Source of the DNA: Pseudomonas sp. BGI-2
GTDB lineage: Bacteria > Pseudomonadota > Gammaproteobacteria > Pseudomonadales > Pseudomonadaceae
DNA length: 64,000 nt
Direction: 5' to 3'
Assembly: GCF_004310295.1 (NCBI RefSeq)
Contig: NZ_SISB01000017.1
Span: forward strand, 1 to 64,000
Within the stretch, counting starts at the first letter, position 1. Each line of letters begins with the position of its first letter. Shown here in pieces: positions 7,455-18,068 of this stretch. Under the pieces are notes generated by a model. It saw only the letters and a list, made by a program, of their open reading frames with translations, made no database searches and was not told the DNA's origin. The position numbers and the translations under genes were made by a program.

Positions 7455-8668
7455 ACGGCGTTCTCCACCCCTGCGATGGAAGCTCCGGCACTGCTGCATG
7501 ACAAAACATCCAAATGGTCGGCATACCACTGAAGCATCTCTCGCCGCGCCTCCAGATACTGAGCATGGTTGTAGGTGCCGCGTATGCTGTTTTTGTCCAC
7601 ATGCGCTAACTGGGTTTCGACCCACTCACTGGGATATCCCTGCTCATGCAAAGTGGTGGACATCGTGTGGCGAAATCCATGACCAGTGGCACGCCCGTCA
7701 TAGCCGGAGCGTTTCAGCAGTTGGTTAATTGCAGCTTCGCTCATGGGCTTTGCCGGATCGTTACGGCCAGTGAACGCGAGCGTGTAGCCACCAGTAATGT
7801 TTTCCAGCTCACGCAGTGCAGCCACCGCCGGCTTGGAGAGTGGGACTAGATGAGCGCGGCGCATTTTCATACGCGCAGCAGGGACCAGCCAGAGCGCCGT
7901 ATCGAGGTCAAACTCCGACCAAGGAGCCCCCCTCAGCTCAGCCGTACGCACCCCCGTCAAAATCAGCAGGCGGGTGGCGATCTTAACTACATCATGCCCC
8001 GGACACGCCTTAATACTGCGTATGAGCTCCGGGATTTCTGCAATGGGCAAGAAGGGATAGTGCCGGGAGGTCGGTGCCTGAAGTGCCCCTCCGATGTCTG
8101 CGATTGGGTTGTACTCAGCACGACCAGTGGCAATCGCGAAACGGTAGACCTCTTGGCAGCGTTGCCGAACCTTGCGCAGCTTCTCCAAAGCACCTCGCGA
8201 CTCTATACGGCGAAAAACCTGTAACCACTGCATGGGCTTAATGTCGGTCAACGGCAAACTTCCCACCTGGGGAAAGATGTCCAGCTTAAAAGCTTCCATA
8301 ACGTCACCGGCGTAACCTACCGACCATCGTGACGACTTATGTTGATGCCACTCCAACGCAAGGCTCTTGAACGTATTAGCGCGAGAGATTGCCGCCTGGG
8401 CTCGCACAACCTTCCGCTCAAGCCCAGGATGCCGCCCCTGTGCCACAAGCTGGCGAGCTTCAGAAGCAAGCTGCCGCGCCTGTGCGAGGGTTACCTTGTC
8501 GATGGTGCCAAGGGAAATATGAGACTGCTTGCCATCCAAACGGAATCGGAAGCGCCAAGACTTGCCGCCTGCCGTGCGAATCCAAAGGAATAGGCCACCG
8601 CCATCGGCAAGGCCATAGTCCCTCTCGCGTGGCGCAGCATTCTTCACCTGCAGAGCCGTCAAAGTCAT
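7451..8668 (-). CDS. P4-type tyrosine integrase
   Basis: The protein is 405 residues from ATG 8668 (MTLTALQVKNAAPRERDY). The N-terminus matches the DUF4102 arm-binding domain of P4-like integrases (LADGGGLFLWI). The catalytic domain shows LLILTGVRTAELRGAPWSEFD (Arg), GHGFRHTMSTTLHE (His-x-x-Arg), LAHVDKNSIRGTYNHAQ with the His and the Tyr nucleophile. Such enzymes insert at the 3' ends of tRNA genes, and tRNA-Thr lies 170 bp upstream. An in-frame ATG at 8722 would add 18 residues but does not fit the family. No good ribosome-binding site is visible at either start. Confidence 0.9.
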   Translation of the reverse strand: MTLTALQVKNAAPRERDYGLADGGGLFLWIRTAGGKSWRFRFRLDGKQSHISLGTIDKVTLAQARQLASEARQLVAQGRHPGLERKVVRAQAAISRANTFKSLALEWHQHKSSRWSVGYAGDVMEAFKLDIFPQVGSLPLTDIKPMQWLQVFRRIESRGALEKLRKVRQRCQEVYRFAIATGRAEYNPIADIGGALQAPTSRHYPFLPIAEIPELIRSIKACPGHDVVKIATRLLILTGVRTAELRGAPWSEFDLDTALWLVPAARMKMRRAHLVPLSKPAVAALRELENITGGYTLAFTGRNDPAKPMSEAAINQLLKRSGYDGRATGHGFRHTMSTTLHEQGYPSEWVETQLAHVDKNSIRGTYNHAQYLEARREMLQWYADHLDVLSCSSAGASIAGVENAV

Positions 8669-8670
8669 GC

Positions 8671-8721
8671 TGAGTACCCATAGATTATTGAACAACCTAA
8701 TGGTACTCAGGGAGGTACTCA
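8671..8721. promoter_or_regulatory. Repeated octamers at integrase start
   Basis: GGTACTCA occurs twice directly (8702-8709 and 8714-8721) and once inverted (TGAGTACC, 8671-8678). All three lie around the integrase start codon. Such clustering suggests an operator or recombination-protein site controlling integrase expression; the binding protein is unknown. Confidence 0.35.
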
Positions 8722-8765
8722 TAAGACAAGCGCTTGGGTGGAACCGGATGGCACCGCATGAAACA

Positions 8766-8788
8766 ATAAACCCGCACTAGGCGGGCTT
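8766..8788. terminator. GC-rich hairpin between integrase and tRNA
   Basis: CCCGC (8771-8775) pairs with GCGGG (8781-8785), flanked by A- and T-rich bases that lengthen the stem, so it could terminate in either direction. It may stop tRNA-Thr read-through into the integrase. Confidence 0.5.
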
Positions 8789-8795
8789 TATGGGG

Positions 8796-8827
8796 GATTC
8801 ATGACACTGCTTGGCACTGCATGAATC
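8796..8827. repeat. Inverted repeat next to attachment region
   Basis: GATTCATG (8796-8803) and CATGAATC (8820-8827) form an inverted repeat 10 bp from the tRNA-Thr 3' end. A related word, GGCACCGCATG at 8750-8760 and GGCACTGCATG at 8813-8823, is repeated directly. These are candidate arm-type binding sites for integrase or AlpA-type protein. Confidence 0.4.
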
Positions 8828-8837
8828 TAGTCAATTG

Positions 8838-8910
8838 TGCCCGAGACAGGAATCGAACCTGCGACCTTCGCGTTACGAGTGCGCTGCTCTACCGGCTGAG
8901 CTACACGGGC
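8838..8910 (-). tRNA. tRNA-Thr (CGT), element attachment site
   Basis: The minus strand folds as a cloverleaf with anticodon CGT (loop CTCGTAA), a good D arm and a good T arm. Two features are unusual. There is a U6-U67 mismatch in the acceptor stem and an A31-C39 mismatch in the anticodon stem, and the bases after the discriminator are CAA rather than CCA. The integrase gene lies directly on the 3' side. The 3' part of the gene has therefore probably been supplied by the integrated element, making this a hybrid att site. Whether the tRNA is functional is unclear. Confidence 0.8.
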
Positions 8911-8970
8911 GGTGGGCTAAACCTAGCACCGGGTTCGAGGACCAGCAACTTCAGGCCCTGTTTCACAGAC

Positions 8971-9009
8971 AAAAAAATGCCCCGCAGTTTTCACAGCAGG
9001 GCATTTTTT
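8971..9009. terminator. Rho-independent terminator of pnp
   Basis: AATGCCC (8977-8983) pairs with GGGCATT (8999-9005) and the stem is flanked by A7 and T6 runs, so it can work in both directions. It closes the pnp transcript on the minus strand. Confidence 0.8.
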
Positions 9010-9040
9010 ATAACGTTGAAACGGTCAGGCGAGGGGGTAA

Positions 9041-11146
9041 TTAAACGCCCGAAGCCTTGGCCGCTGCTACGTCTTTGATGGACAGCTTGATACGGCCGCG
9101 GTTGTCCACGTCCAGTACCAGTACTTCCACTTCCTGGCCTTCTTTCAGGATGTCGGTCACTTTCTCTACGCGAGCGTCGCTCAACATGGAGATGTGAACC
9201 AGACCGTCCTTGCCAGGCAGGATGTTGACGAACGCGCCGAAGTCGACGATGCGCTCAACCTTACCAACGTAGATCTTGCCGATTTCAGCTTCTGCGGTGA
9301 TGCCCAGAACGCGCTGACGTGCTGCTTCAGCCGCTTCCTTGGTTTCGCCGAAGATCTTGATCGAGCCGTCGTCTTCGATATCGATCGAAGCCTTGGTCTC
9401 TTCACAGATCGCACGAATGGTCGCGCCGCCTTTACCGATGACATCACGGATTTTGTCGGTGTCGATTTTCATCGCGATCATGGTCGGAGCGTTTTCCGAC
9501 AGTTCGGTACGCGACTGGCCAATGATCTGGTTCATCTGACCGAGGATGTTCAGGCGCGCGTCCAGGGCTTGGCCCAGAGCGATCTCCATGATTTCTTCGG
9601 TGATGCCTTTGATCTTGATGTCCATCTGCAGCGCGGTAACACCCTTGGCGGTACCGGCTACTTTGAAGTCCATGTCGCCCAGGTGGTCTTCGTCGCCCAG
9701 GATGTCGGTCAGGATGGCGAATTTCTCGCCTTCTTTAACCAGACCCATGGCGATACCGGCAACCGGTGCCTTCATCGGAACGCCGGCGTCCATCAGAGCC
9801 AGGGAAGCGCCGCAGACCGAAGCCATGGAGCTGGAACCGTTGGACTCGGTGATTTCCGATACAACACGGATGGTGTACGGGAACACGTCAGCGGCAGGCA
9901 GCATGGCTGCAATCGAACGACGGGCCAGACGGCCGTGACCGATTTCGCGACGACCAGCGCCACCCATGCGACCACACTCACCTACCGAGAACGGAGGGAA
10001 GTTGTAGTGCAGCATGAACGGGTCTTTTTTCTCGCCTTCCAGGGTATCCAGCAGCTGTGCATCACGGGCGGTGCCCAGTGTAGCAACGACCAGAGCCTGG
10101 GTTTCGCCACGGGTGAACAACGCCGAACCGTGGGTCTTTGGCAGAACACCGACTTCGATGTTCAAAGGACGTACAGTCTTGGTGTCGCGGCCGTCGATAC
10201 GTGGCTTGCCGTTTACGATGTTTTCGCGAACGGTGCGGTATTCGATTTCGCCGAAAGCCGCTTTGACTTCGCTGGAGGAAGGCTGGCCTTCTTCACCGGA
10301 CAGCTTAGCCACAACCTGGTCTTTCAGTTCACCCAGACGAGCGTAACGGTCGGCCTTGATGGTGATGGTGTAAGCCTGGGAGATCGCGTCGCCGAACTCG
10401 GCACGGATAGCGCCCAGCAGAGCGGTGGCTTCTGGTTGAGGAGCCCAGGTCCAGGTTGGCTTGGCAGCTTCGGCAGCCAGTTCTTTAACGGCGTTGATCA
10501 CAACCTGGAACTCGTCGTGAGCAAACAGTACCGCGCCCAGCATCTGGTCTTCGGTCAGCTCTTTGGCTTCCGATTCAACCATCAGAACGGCTTCCGAAGT
10601 ACCGGCAACGACCATGTCCAGGCTCGAAGCTTTCTGTTGTTCGTAAGTCGGGTTCAGCAGGTAGCCGGTGCTTTCGTGGAACGCAACGCGGGCAGCGCCG
10701 ATCGGGCCATCGAAAGGAATGCCGGAGATGGCCAGCGCAGCCGAGGTACCGATCATCGCAGCGATGTCCGGATCGGTCTTCTTGCTGGTGGAAACGACGG
10801 TGCAGACAACCTGCACTTCGTTCATGAAGCCTTCCGGGAACAGCGGACGGATCGGACGGTCGATCAGTCGGGAAGTCAGGGTTTCTTTCTCGGAAGGACG
10901 GCCTTCACGCTTGAAGAAACCGCCAGGGATCTTACCGGCAGCGTAAGTCTTTTCCTGGTAGTGAACGGACAGAGGGAAGAAGCCCTTGCCTGGATCGGCT
11001 TGCTTGGCACCGACTACGGTCACCAATACGCTGACGTCGTCGTCAACGGTGACCAATACTGCGCCGGAGGCCTGACGGGCGATACGGCCGGTCTCGAGGG
11101 TAACGGTCGACTGACCGAACTGGAATTTTTTGATTACCGGGTTCAC
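9041..11146 (-). CDS. pnp: Polyribonucleotide nucleotidyltransferase (PNPase)
   Basis: This 701-residue phosphorolytic 3'-5' exoribonuclease is part of the RNA degradosome. Two RNase PH domains (about 1-140 and 310-540) flank a helical linker. The second contains the [10 protein letters not shown] and [12 protein letters not shown] phosphate-binding segments. A KH domain follows ([15 protein letters not shown], near 560), then an S1 domain ([18 protein letters not shown]). Length matches the family. It ends the nusA-infB-rpsO operon and has a strong terminator after it. The 195-bp rpsO-pnp gap would be the expected place for RNase III autoregulation, as known in enterobacteria. Confidence 0.98.
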   Translation of the reverse strand: MNPVIKKFQFGQSTVTLETGRIARQASGAVLVTVDDDVSVLVTVVGAKQADPGKGFFPLSVHYQEKTYAAGKIPGGFFKREGRPSEKETLTSRLIDRPIRPLFPEGFMNEVQVVCTVVSTSKKTDPDIAAMIGTSAALAISGIPFDGPIGAARVAFHESTGYLLNPTYEQQKASSLDMVVAGTSEAVLMVESEAKELTEDQMLGAVLFAHDEFQVVINAVKELAAEAAKPTWTWAPQPEATALLGAIRAEFGDAISQAYTITIKADRYARLGELKDQVVAKLSGEEGQPSSSEVKAAFGEIEYRTVRENIVNGKPRIDGRDTKTVRPLNIEVGVLPKTHGSALFTRGETQALVVATLGTARDAQLLDTLEGEKKDPFMLHYNFPPFSVGECGRMGGAGRREIGHGRLARRSIAAMLPAADVFPYTIRVVSEITESNGSSSMASVCGASLALMDAGVPMKAPVAGIAMGLVKEGEKFAILTDILGDEDHLGDMDFKVAGTAKGVTALQMDIKIKGITEEIMEIALGQALDARLNILGQMNQIIGQSRTELSENAPTMIAMKIDTDKIRDVIGKGGATIRAICEETKASIDIEDDGSIKIFGETKEAAEAARQRVLGITAEAEIGKIYVGKVERIVDFGAFVNILPGKDGLVHISMLSDARVEKVTDILKEGQEVEVLVLDVDNRGRIKLSIKDVAAAKASGV

Positions 11147-11341
11147 GGTGTCCTACCTTCTTTTGTGGCTCTTGGGGAACTTGTCTTCTTGCGAAATTCT
11201 TGGGCAATGTCGGGAATCGGCCCAACGCCTGTCCAGGGTAAAACGACTATCCAGATAAAACTTGAGGCTGGGAGCCTGCCATGGGCCAGCGGAAATCCCA
11301 CTGACACACGGCAAACAACCAACCTCTAGCGCAATCGCTTA

Positions 11342-11611
11342 TTAGCGACGCAGACCCAGGCGACCGATCAGAGCCTGGTAACGGCCCAGATCCTTGCCTT
11401 TCAGGTAGTCCAGCAGCTTACGGCGCTGGTTTACCATGCGGATCAGACCACGACGGGAGTGGTGATCTTTACCGTTGGCCTTGAAGTGACCTTGCAGCTT
11501 GTTGATGTTGTGGGTCAGCAGTGCAACTTGCACTTCTGGCGAACCAGTGTCACCAACAGCTTGCTGGTAGTCAGCAACGATTTGAGCTTTTTCTTGAACG
11601 TCGAGAGCCAT
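11342..11611 (-). CDS. rpsO: 30S ribosomal protein S15
   Basis: The 89-residue protein ([19 protein letters not shown]) has the standard S15 length and motifs ([41 protein letters not shown]). It binds the 16S rRNA central domain early in small-subunit assembly. It lies between truB and pnp, as in most gammaproteobacteria. A hairpin-containing leader upstream of the start (11635-11651) could take part in S15 translational feedback. Confidence 0.98.
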   Translation of the reverse strand: MALDVQEKAQIVADYQQAVGDTGSPEVQVALLTHNINKLQGHFKANGKDHHSRRGLIRMVNQRRKLLDYLKGKDLGRYQALIGRLGLRR

Positions 11612-11634
11612 GAGGCAATCCTTTTATCAGGAAA

Positions 11635-11679
11635 CTGTTTCAAAGAAACAGCTTCAACAGGCCAGGGACAAATCCCTGT
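11635..11679 (-). promoter_or_regulatory. Hairpins in rpsO leader
   Basis: CTGTTTC/GAAACAG (11635-11641 and 11645-11651) and CAGGGA/TCCCTG (around 11662-11679) form two stems in the untranslated region before rpsO. S15 is known in E. coli to regulate its own translation through leader structure; a comparable role here is inferred. Confidence 0.35.
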
Positions 11680-11728
11680 ATCTAAAAATGAGTAGTGACC
11701 GTGCCTGTTAACAGCCACCCTCGTCCGG

Positions 11729-12646
11729 TCATTCTGACCGAATCAGTCGACGCGGCGCGATGCGCCCGTCTTCGCTCACTTCACCGATACCGATGAAGCG
11801 ACCGTTGTGATCCTGTACTCGCACCATGCCAAATTTCGGGGCATCCGGGGCACGTACCGGCTGGCCGTTGAGCCAGTAGAACGCGCTCGCTTCCGAGAAA
11901 TGCAACAACGGCCAATCCAGCAGGCCGCTGTCCGAAGGCATCAGGAAGCGGTCGACCGCTTCGTTGCCGCCTTCGGCATGTACCGCTTCCAACTCTTCAA
12001 GCGTGACCGTCTGCGCCAGCGTGAAAGGCCCGGCCTGGGTACGTCGCAATTCAGCCACGTAAGCGCCACAACCGAGTTGCTCACCGATATCCTCCACCAG
12101 GGTGCGAATATAGGTGCCTTTGCTGCAATCCACCGCAAGCCGCGCAGTATCACCCTCAAAGGCCAGCAATTCCAAGCGCGCAATAGTAACAGAACGCGGT
12201 TCGCGCTCCACTACTTCGCCTGCACGGGCCAGCTTGTACAGCGGTTGACCATCACGCTTGAGCGCCGAGTACATCGGCGGTATCTGACTGATTTGCCCAC
12301 GAAAACCCGGCAATACAGCTTCGACATCGGCGCGACCAACGGTCACCGGGCGTTCCTGCAAAACGTCACCTTCGGCATCGGCCGTGGTGGTGGTCTTGCC
12401 CAGTTGCGCCAGGGTTTCGTAACCCTTATCGGAATCGAGCAGGTATTGCGAGAACTTGGTGGCCTCACCGAAGCACAACGGCAACACGCCGGTGGCCAGC
12501 GGATCGAGACTGCCGGTATGACCGGCCTTCTCGGCGTTCAGCAACCAGCGAACCTTCTGCAACGCGGCGTTGGAGGTAAACCCCAACGGCTTGTCGAGCA
12601 GAATGATACCGCTGACGTTACGACGGATACGTTTGACCTGAGCCAC
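11729..12646 (-). CDS. truB: tRNA pseudouridine(55) synthase
   Basis: This 305-residue enzyme converts U55 of the tRNA T-loop to pseudouridine. The catalytic motif [16 protein letters not shown] holds Asp48. The substrate-binding [21 protein letters not shown] segment and a C-terminal PUA-like part ([17 protein letters not shown]) are present. Length is normal. It starts three bases after the rbfA stop, so the two are tightly co-expressed within the nusA operon. Confidence 0.97.
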   Translation of the reverse strand: MAQVKRIRRNVSGIILLDKPLGFTSNAALQKVRWLLNAEKAGHTGSLDPLATGVLPLCFGEATKFSQYLLDSDKGYETLAQLGKTTTTADAEGDVLQERPVTVGRADVEAVLPGFRGQISQIPPMYSALKRDGQPLYKLARAGEVVEREPRSVTIARLELLAFEGDTARLAVDCSKGTYIRTLVEDIGEQLGCGAYVAELRRTQAGPFTLAQTVTLEELEAVHAEGGNEAVDRFLMPSDSGLLDWPLLHFSEASAFYWLNGQPVRAPDAPKFGMVRVQDHNGRFIGIGEVSEDGRIAPRRLIRSE

Positions 12647-12649
12647 CGA

Positions 12650-13051
12650 TTACTCCTTGGCGTCTTCGGGTTCAGCCGCTACCGGGTGCTGATTGTCTTC
12701 AGCCACCGCACGCTCGATCAGGGCCGACAGGTGCGCGCCACGCACGACGCTTTCGTCGTAGTGGAAGTGCAGCTGAGGAACGCTGCGCAACTTCATTTCG
12801 CGAGCCAACTGCATACGCAGGAAACCGGCGGCGGAGTTGAGCACCTTGATGCTTTGCGCGATGTCTTCGGCGTTGTCCTGGCCCATCACGGTGATGAAGA
12901 TCTTGGCGTGACCGACGTCACGGCTGACTTCAACAGCGGTAATGGTGACCAGGCCGACGCGCGGGTCTTTGACTTCACGACGGATCAGCTGTGCCAGCTC
13001 ACGCTGCATCTGATCGCCGATACGTTGGGTACGGCTGTATTCTTTTGCCAT
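12650..13051 (-). CDS. rbfA: 30S ribosome-binding factor A
   Basis: The 133-residue protein ([25 protein letters not shown] is its start region) has the KH-like fold motif [14 protein letters not shown] and the [23 protein letters not shown] segment of RbfA. It is a late small-subunit assembly factor acting near helix 1 of 16S rRNA and is important in the cold. It lies between infB and truB in the conserved order. The C-terminus is acidic and variable, as usual. Confidence 0.97.
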   Translation of the reverse strand: MAKEYSRTQRIGDQMQRELAQLIRREVKDPRVGLVTITAVEVSRDVGHAKIFITVMGQDNAEDIAQSIKVLNSAAGFLRMQLAREMKLRSVPQLHFHYDESVVRGAHLSALIERAVAEDNQHPVAAEPEDAKE

Positions 13052-13105
13052 GTCTTGTTACCTGTTACTGCCCCACGGTGAAACCCGAGGGGTCTGAAAG
13101 CGGCA

Positions 13106-13139
13106 AACGCCCGGCCTGACAAAAGCCAGACCGGGCGTT
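13106..13139 (-). terminator. Hairpin between infB and rbfA
   Basis: AACGCCCGG (13106-13114) pairs with CCGGGCGTT (13131-13139), with further pairing inside. No U-run follows, so it is more likely a processing or partial attenuation hairpin than a full terminator, and the operon continues into rbfA. Confidence 0.5.
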
Positions 13140-13210
13140 GCGTTTAGAGTCCTGACGCGGTGCCGCGCATTTGCATGCAGCGGCTTGGCGTGGCCCTTGA
13201 AGTGCGCGAG

Positions 13211-15742
13211 TTAGAGGCTGCGAGCAACCTGAACCTTCTCGTAGACTTCGATCTTGTCGCCAGCTTTGACGTCGTTGTAGCTCTTGACGCCAATACCGCA
13301 TTCCATGCCGGCACGTACTTCGGAAGCGTCATCCTTGAAGCGGCGCAGAGATTCCAGCTCGCCTTCGAAGATAACGATGTCTTCACGCAGTACACGGATT
13401 GGACGGTTACGGTGAACAACACCTTCGATAACCATGCAACCGGCGATCGCGCCAAACTTCGGCGAACGGAACACGTCACGCACTTCAGCGGTACCCAGGA
13501 TGTTCTCGCGAACATCGCTGCCCAGCATACCGGTGAGGGCTTTCTTGACGTCTTCGATGATGTCGTAGATCACGTTGTAGTAACGCATATCCAGACCTTC
13601 CTGCTCGACGATCTTGCGAGCGCCAGCATCGGCACGCACGTTAAAGCCGAACAGTACAGCGTTGGAGGCCAGTGCCAGGTTAGCGTCGGACTCGGTGATA
13701 CCACCGACGCCGCCACCGACAACACGCACTTGCACTTCGTCGTTACCCAGGCCATTCAAGGCGCCGTTCAACGCTTCGAGGGAACCACGGACGTCAGATT
13801 TGAGGACGATGTTCAGCGTCTTCTTCTCTGCCTGGCCCATGTTTTCAAAGATGTTTTCCAGCTTGCCAGCGTGAGCGCGAGCCAGTTTGACTTCGCGGAA
13901 CTTGCCTTGACGGAACAGAGCCACTTCACGGGCTTTCTTCTCGTCCGACAGCACGCTCATCTCGTCGCCAGCGTCCGGGGTACCGTCCAGGCCGAGGATC
14001 TCGACAGGGATGGATGGACCGGCTTCCTTGATTGGCTTGCCGTTCTCGTCGAGCATGGCACGTACACGGCCATAGTTCGAACCGACCAGCACCATGTCGC
14101 CTTGGCGCAGGGTACCGTCTTGAACCAGAACGGTAGCAACCGGGCCACGACCTTTGTCGAGACGCGATTCAACCACAACACCACGGCCTGGAGCCGAAGG
14201 CGTCGCTTTCAGTTCCAGAACTTCAGCTTGCAGCAGAACAGCTTCGAGCAACTCGTCCACGCCGGTACCGACTTTCGCCGAAACCGATACGAACGGGGTG
14301 TCGCCACCCCACTCTTCCGAGGTCACGCCGTGAACCGACAGTTCGCTACGGATGCGATCGAGATCGGCGCCCGGCTTGTCGATTTTGTTCACAGCAACTA
14401 CCAGTGGAACACCGGCAGCCTTGGCGTGCTGGACCGCTTCAATGGTCTGCGGCATTACGCCGTCGTCCGCTGCAACGACCAGGATCACGATGTCAGTCGC
14501 CTTGGCACCACGGGCACGCATTGCGGTAAACGCAGCGTGACCCGGGGTATCGAGGAAAGTGACCATGCCGCGATCAGTTTCAACGTGGTACGCACCGATG
14601 TGCTGGGTAATACCACCGGCTTCGCCAGCAGCTACCTTGGCACGACGGATGTAGTCGAGCAGCGAAGTCTTACCGTGGTCAACGTGGCCCATTACGGTCA
14701 CAACTGGCGCACGGGAGAACGTCTCACCTTCAAACTTCAGGGACTCTGCCAGGGAATCTTCCAGGGCGGTGTCGCTGACCAGGGTCACTTTGTGGCCCAG
14801 TTCTTCGGCTACCAGCTGAGCAGTTTCCTGATCAAGCACCTGGTTGATGGTCGCTGGAGTACCCAGTTTGAACATGAACTTGATGATTTCAGCAGCCTTG
14901 ACCGACATCTGATTGGCGAGATCGCCAACAGAGATGGTCTCGCCGATCTGCACATCACGCACGACAGGACCGGTTGGGTTCTGGAAACCGTGAGCGTTGC
15001 GTTTCTTCAGCTTGGCCTTGCCGCGACCACCACGACGGAAGCCATCGCTTTCTTCGTCGGTAGTACGTGGGGCAACGCGTGGAGCAGGCGCTTTCTCTTT
15101 GACCGAGGCACGATGCGGAGCGTTTTTACGCTCGCCGTCGCCACCACCGCTGCGACGATTGTTATCGTCGGCACGTGGTTTATCCGGACGGCGCTGTTCG
15201 TTCTGCTTGTTGCGAACGTCAGCAGACGGTGCTGGAGCAGCGGCTACAACCGGTGCGCTTTCGCGTACTGGCTCGGCAACTGCAGCAGGCGCTGCAACGG
15301 CGTCGTTAGTAGCGGTTTGCGCAGCAGCAGGCTGGCGACGCGCTTCTTCTTCGGCGCGACGCTTGGCTTCTTCTTCAGCCTTCTGACGAGCAGCATTGTC
15401 TACTGCGCGACGTTCTTCCAGCTCGCGTTTGCGCTCGGCTTCGATTTCTTCCGGGCTGCGCTGTACGAAGACTTTCTTCTTGCGTACTTCAACGCTGATG
15501 CTTTTGCTGCCAGCAACACGCAGCGTGCTGGTGGTTTTGCGCTGCAATGTAATCTTGCGCGGTTCTTCCACTTTCGCCTTGTGGCTGCTCTTCAAGTGAG
15601 TCAGCAAAGACTGCTTCTCACTATCGCTCACACCTTCATCGGCGGCGGTGTGCGGCAGACCTGCCTCACGCATCTGCTGCAACAGGCGCTCTACCGGTGT
15701 TTTGACCTCATCGGCCAGTTGTTTCACCGTGACTTGCGTCAT
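13211..15742 (-). CDS. infB: Translation initiation factor IF-2
   Basis: This 843-residue GTPase brings initiator tRNA to the 30S subunit. Residues 1-52 form the IF2 N-terminal domain. They are followed by a long charged, Ala/Glu/Arg-rich linker (about 90-250). The G domain has G1 GHVDHGKT at 352-359, DTPGH at 398-402 and NKID at 452-455. Domain II and the C-terminal fMet-tRNA-binding domains complete it. Internal starts giving shorter isoforms are known in E. coli and are possible here. It lies 27 bp after nusA. Confidence 0.98.
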   Translation of the reverse strand: MTQVTVKQLADEVKTPVERLLQQMREAGLPHTAADEGVSDSEKQSLLTHLKSSHKAKVEEPRKITLQRKTTSTLRVAGSKSISVEVRKKKVFVQRSPEEIEAERKRELEERRAVDNAARQKAEEEAKRRAEEEARRQPAAAQTATNDAVAAPAAVAEPVRESAPVVAAAPAPSADVRNKQNEQRRPDKPRADDNNRRSGGGDGERKNAPHRASVKEKAPAPRVAPRTTDEESDGFRRGGRGKAKLKKRNAHGFQNPTGPVVRDVQIGETISVGDLANQMSVKAAEIIKFMFKLGTPATINQVLDQETAQLVAEELGHKVTLVSDTALEDSLAESLKFEGETFSRAPVVTVMGHVDHGKTSLLDYIRRAKVAAGEAGGITQHIGAYHVETDRGMVTFLDTPGHAAFTAMRARGAKATDIVILVVAADDGVMPQTIEAVQHAKAAGVPLVVAVNKIDKPGADLDRIRSELSVHGVTSEEWGGDTPFVSVSAKVGTGVDELLEAVLLQAEVLELKATPSAPGRGVVVESRLDKGRGPVATVLVQDGTLRQGDMVLVGSNYGRVRAMLDENGKPIKEAGPSIPVEILGLDGTPDAGDEMSVLSDEKKAREVALFRQGKFREVKLARAHAGKLENIFENMGQAEKKTLNIVLKSDVRGSLEALNGALNGLGNDEVQVRVVGGGVGGITESDANLALASNAVLFGFNVRADAGARKIVEQEGLDMRYYNVIYDIIEDVKKALTGMLGSDVRENILGTAEVRDVFRSPKFGAIAGCMVIEGVVHRNRPIRVLREDIVIFEGELESLRRFKDDASEVRAGMECGIGVKSYNDVKAGDKIEVYEKVQVARSL

Positions 15743-15769
15743 GCACTTCTCTCCTCAGGCCGCGCCTAA

Positions 15770-17251
15770 TTACTCGAACCAGTGGGCTCGGGCGGCCATG
15801 ATCAACTTGCCGGCACGATCATCGTCAATGCCGTCGATGTCGAGCAGATCGTCAATAGACTGCTCGGCCAGGTCTTCGCGGGTAACTACGCCGCGCACCG
15901 CCAGTTCCATCGCCAAATCCTTGTCCATACCCTCAAGCGAGAGCAGGTCTTCGGCCGGATGGGCGTCTGCCAGCTTTTCCTCAGTAGCGATGGCTTTGGT
16001 CAACAAACGATCCTTGGCGCGAGCGCGAAGCTCGTTGACGGTTTCTTCGTCAAAGCCGTCGATGTTGAGCATTTCTTCCAACGGTACGTAGGCAATCTCT
16101 TCCAGGCTGGTGAAGCCTTCATCTACCAGCACCTGTGCCAGGTCTTCGTCGACTTCCAGCTCGTCGATGAAGTTGCGCAGGATGTCGCCGGTTTCTGCTT
16201 GCTGCTTAGCCTGGATGTCCGATTCTGTCATCACGTTCAGGGTCCAGCCAGTCAACTGGCTAGCCAGACGCACGTTCTGACCACCGCGACCGATGGCCTG
16301 AGCCAGATTGTCTGCGCCAACGGCGATGTCCATTGCATGGGCATCTTCGTCAACGATAATTGCCGCCACTTCAGCCGGCGACATCGCATTGATCACGAAC
16401 TGAGCCGGGTTGTCGTCCCAAAGGACGATATCAACACGCTCACCGCCCAACTCACCCGACACTGCCTGGACGCGCGAACCGCGCATACCGATGCAAGCGC
16501 CTTGCGGGTCGATGCGTTTGTCCTTGGAGCGGACCGCGATCTTGGCGCGCGAACCCGGGTCACGGGATGCTGCCATTACTTCGATCAGGCCTTCAGCGAT
16601 TTCCGGCACTTCGATGCGGAACAACTCGATCAGCATTTCCGGCGCGGTACGCGACAGGATCAGCTGCGGGCCGCGGTTCTCGGTACGGATTTCCTTGAGC
16701 AGCGCACGCAGACGCACGCCAACCCGGAAAGTTTCGCGAGAGATGATGTCTTCACGAGCCAGCAACGCCTCAGCATTGTTGCCCAGGTCGACGATCACGT
16801 TGTCGCGGGTGACTTTCTTCACGGTGCCGGAGATGATTTCCCCCAGGCGCTCGCGATAGGCATCAACGACTTGAGCACGCTCGGCTTCGCGAACTTTCTG
16901 CACGATGACTTGCTTGGCAGTCTGTGCAGCGATCCGGCCAAACTCAATGGATTCGATCTTATCTTCGACTACATCACCGACCTGAGCACCCGGATGCGTT
17001 TCGGCAACCTTGCTCGGCCAGGTTTCGATGGCCGGATCGTCCAGGTTTGCTTCTTCGACGACCGTCCAGCGACGGAATGTCTCATAAGCACCCGTGTGGC
17101 GATTGATTTCCACACGCAGATCGACTTCGTCCTCAAACCGCTTTTTGGTAGCAGTGGCCAGAGCCAGCTCCAGCGCTTCAAAAATTACGTTTGCCGGTAC
17201 GCCCTTTTCATTGGATACCGACTCAACAACCAGCAGTACTTCTTTGCTCAT
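15770..17251 (-). CDS. nusA: Transcription termination/antitermination protein NusA
   Basis: The 493-residue protein starts [18 protein letters not shown] at ATG 17251; seven upstream in-frame codons are not part of the family. It has the NusA N-terminal RNA-polymerase-binding domain (1-125), an S1 domain ([18 protein letters not shown]), two KH domains ([29 protein letters not shown]) and two acidic C-terminal repeats ([30 protein letters not shown]). It controls pausing, termination and rRNA antitermination. Order rimP-nusA-infB is conserved. Confidence 0.98.
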   Translation of the reverse strand: MSKEVLLVVESVSNEKGVPANVIFEALELALATATKKRFEDEVDLRVEINRHTGAYETFRRWTVVEEANLDDPAIETWPSKVAETHPGAQVGDVVEDKIESIEFGRIAAQTAKQVIVQKVREAERAQVVDAYRERLGEIISGTVKKVTRDNVIVDLGNNAEALLAREDIISRETFRVGVRLRALLKEIRTENRGPQLILSRTAPEMLIELFRIEVPEIAEGLIEVMAASRDPGSRAKIAVRSKDKRIDPQGACIGMRGSRVQAVSGELGGERVDIVLWDDNPAQFVINAMSPAEVAAIIVDEDAHAMDIAVGADNLAQAIGRGGQNVRLASQLTGWTLNVMTESDIQAKQQAETGDILRNFIDELEVDEDLAQVLVDEGFTSLEEIAYVPLEEMLNIDGFDEETVNELRARAKDRLLTKAIATEEKLADAHPAEDLLSLEGMDKDLAMELAVRGVVTREDLAEQSIDDLLDIDGIDDDRAGKLIMAARAHWFE

Positions 17252-17298
17252 CGTACGCCTCGCCTTTCGCAAGCCATTGGATCCGCGGGATCCGCGTC

Positions 17299-17757
17299 TC
17301 AGTCAAAACTGGGAATAATGTTGGCCTTGTCGATCATATCGATCGGCAACAGGAACTCATGGTCTTCTACCTGCACCACGACGTCCTGCTCTTCTACGCC
17401 GCGCAGAAGGCCCTGAAAGTTGCGTCGTCCTTCAAAAGGCGAGCGCAGCTTGATCTTCACTTGTTCACCGGCAAATTTTGCAAACTGCTCAATAGTGAAC
17501 AGTGGGCGTTCCATGCCAGGCGAGGAAACTTCAAGGGTGTATTCAACGGCGATTGGATCTTCAACATCCAGGACACCGCTGATCTGACGGCTGACGATGG
17601 CACAATCGTCCACCAGCACACCGCCCTCTTTATCAATATAAACGCGCAACATTGAGTGGCGACCTTGAGCCGAAAACTCAATACCCCAGCATTCATAGCC
17701 CAGGGCCACGACCACCGGGGCCAACAAGGCCTGCAACTCTTCTAGCTTGCTCGACAC
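17299..17757 (-). CDS. rimP: Ribosome maturation factor RimP
   Basis: This 152-residue protein starts at GTG 17757 ([15 protein letters not shown] follows the initiator). A GAGGGGG ribosome-binding site is six to nine bases upstream. Longer frames reach into the terminator region and are rejected. Motifs [34 protein letters not shown] and [11 protein letters not shown] are typical. RimP assists 30S assembly. It is the first protein gene after the initiator tRNA and begins the nusA operon. Confidence 0.95.
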   Translation of the reverse strand: MSSKLEELQALLAPVVVALGYECWGIEFSAQGRHSMLRVYIDKEGGVLVDDCAIVSRQISGVLDVEDPIAVEYTLEVSSPGMERPLFTIEQFAKFAGEQVKIKLRSPFEGRRNFQGLLRGVEEQDVVVQVEDHEFLLPIDMIDKANIIPSFD

Positions 17758-17796
17758 CTGAACCCCCTCGTGCATGTATGTGCATGCTTTGCAAAA

Positions 17797-17820
17797 TAAA
17801 AAAATGGGCGAAACGCCCAT
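17797..17820 (-). terminator. Rho-independent terminator upstream of rimP
   Basis: ATGGGCG (17804-17810) and CGCCCAT (17814-17820) form a stem with an AAA loop. On the minus strand it is followed by a U-run (A7 on the plus strand). It lies between the initiator tRNA and rimP and could attenuate read-through into nusA. Confidence 0.7.
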
Positions 17821-17865
17821 CCTTGAAACGCCGTCGAACAGCGGCGTAGAAAGTGTCCAGCTAAC

Positions 17866-17887
17866 AAAAAGCCCCTTAAAAGGGGCT
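17866..17887 (-). terminator. Terminator after initiator tRNA
   Basis: AGCCCCTT (17870-17877) pairs with AAGGGGCT (17880-17887). On the minus strand the stem is followed by a short U-run, nine bases past the 3' end of the tRNA-Met gene. Confidence 0.75.
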
Positions 17888-17895
17888 CCTTAAAC

Positions 17896-17972
<77 letters not shown>

Positions 17973-18035
17973 ACAAAGCTGGGGCGGAAGTATACGACCG
18001 ATCCCTGACAGGGTCAATGTAACCTTCCACCTACA

Positions 18036-18057
18036 AGAAAGCCCGCAACAGCGGGCT
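18036..18057 (-). terminator. Terminator between the two tRNA genes
   Basis: AGCCCGC (18040-18046) pairs with GCGGGCT (18051-18057), followed on the minus strand by UUUCUUG. It lies after tRNA-Leu. Confidence 0.65.
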
Positions 18058-18068
18058 ATCCTGATAAT

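Noticed and set aside
7498..8673. Several short plus-strand frames over the integrase
   Set aside because: All are antisense or out-of-frame shadows of the well-supported P4-type integrase.
9194..11329. 711-codon open frame on the plus strand
   Set aside because: Antisense shadow of pnp; the composition is that of a reverse-strand frame and no domain is recognisable, while pnp is certain.
13160..15769. 869-codon open frame on the plus strand
   Set aside because: Antisense shadow of infB, caused by its high-GC codon use.
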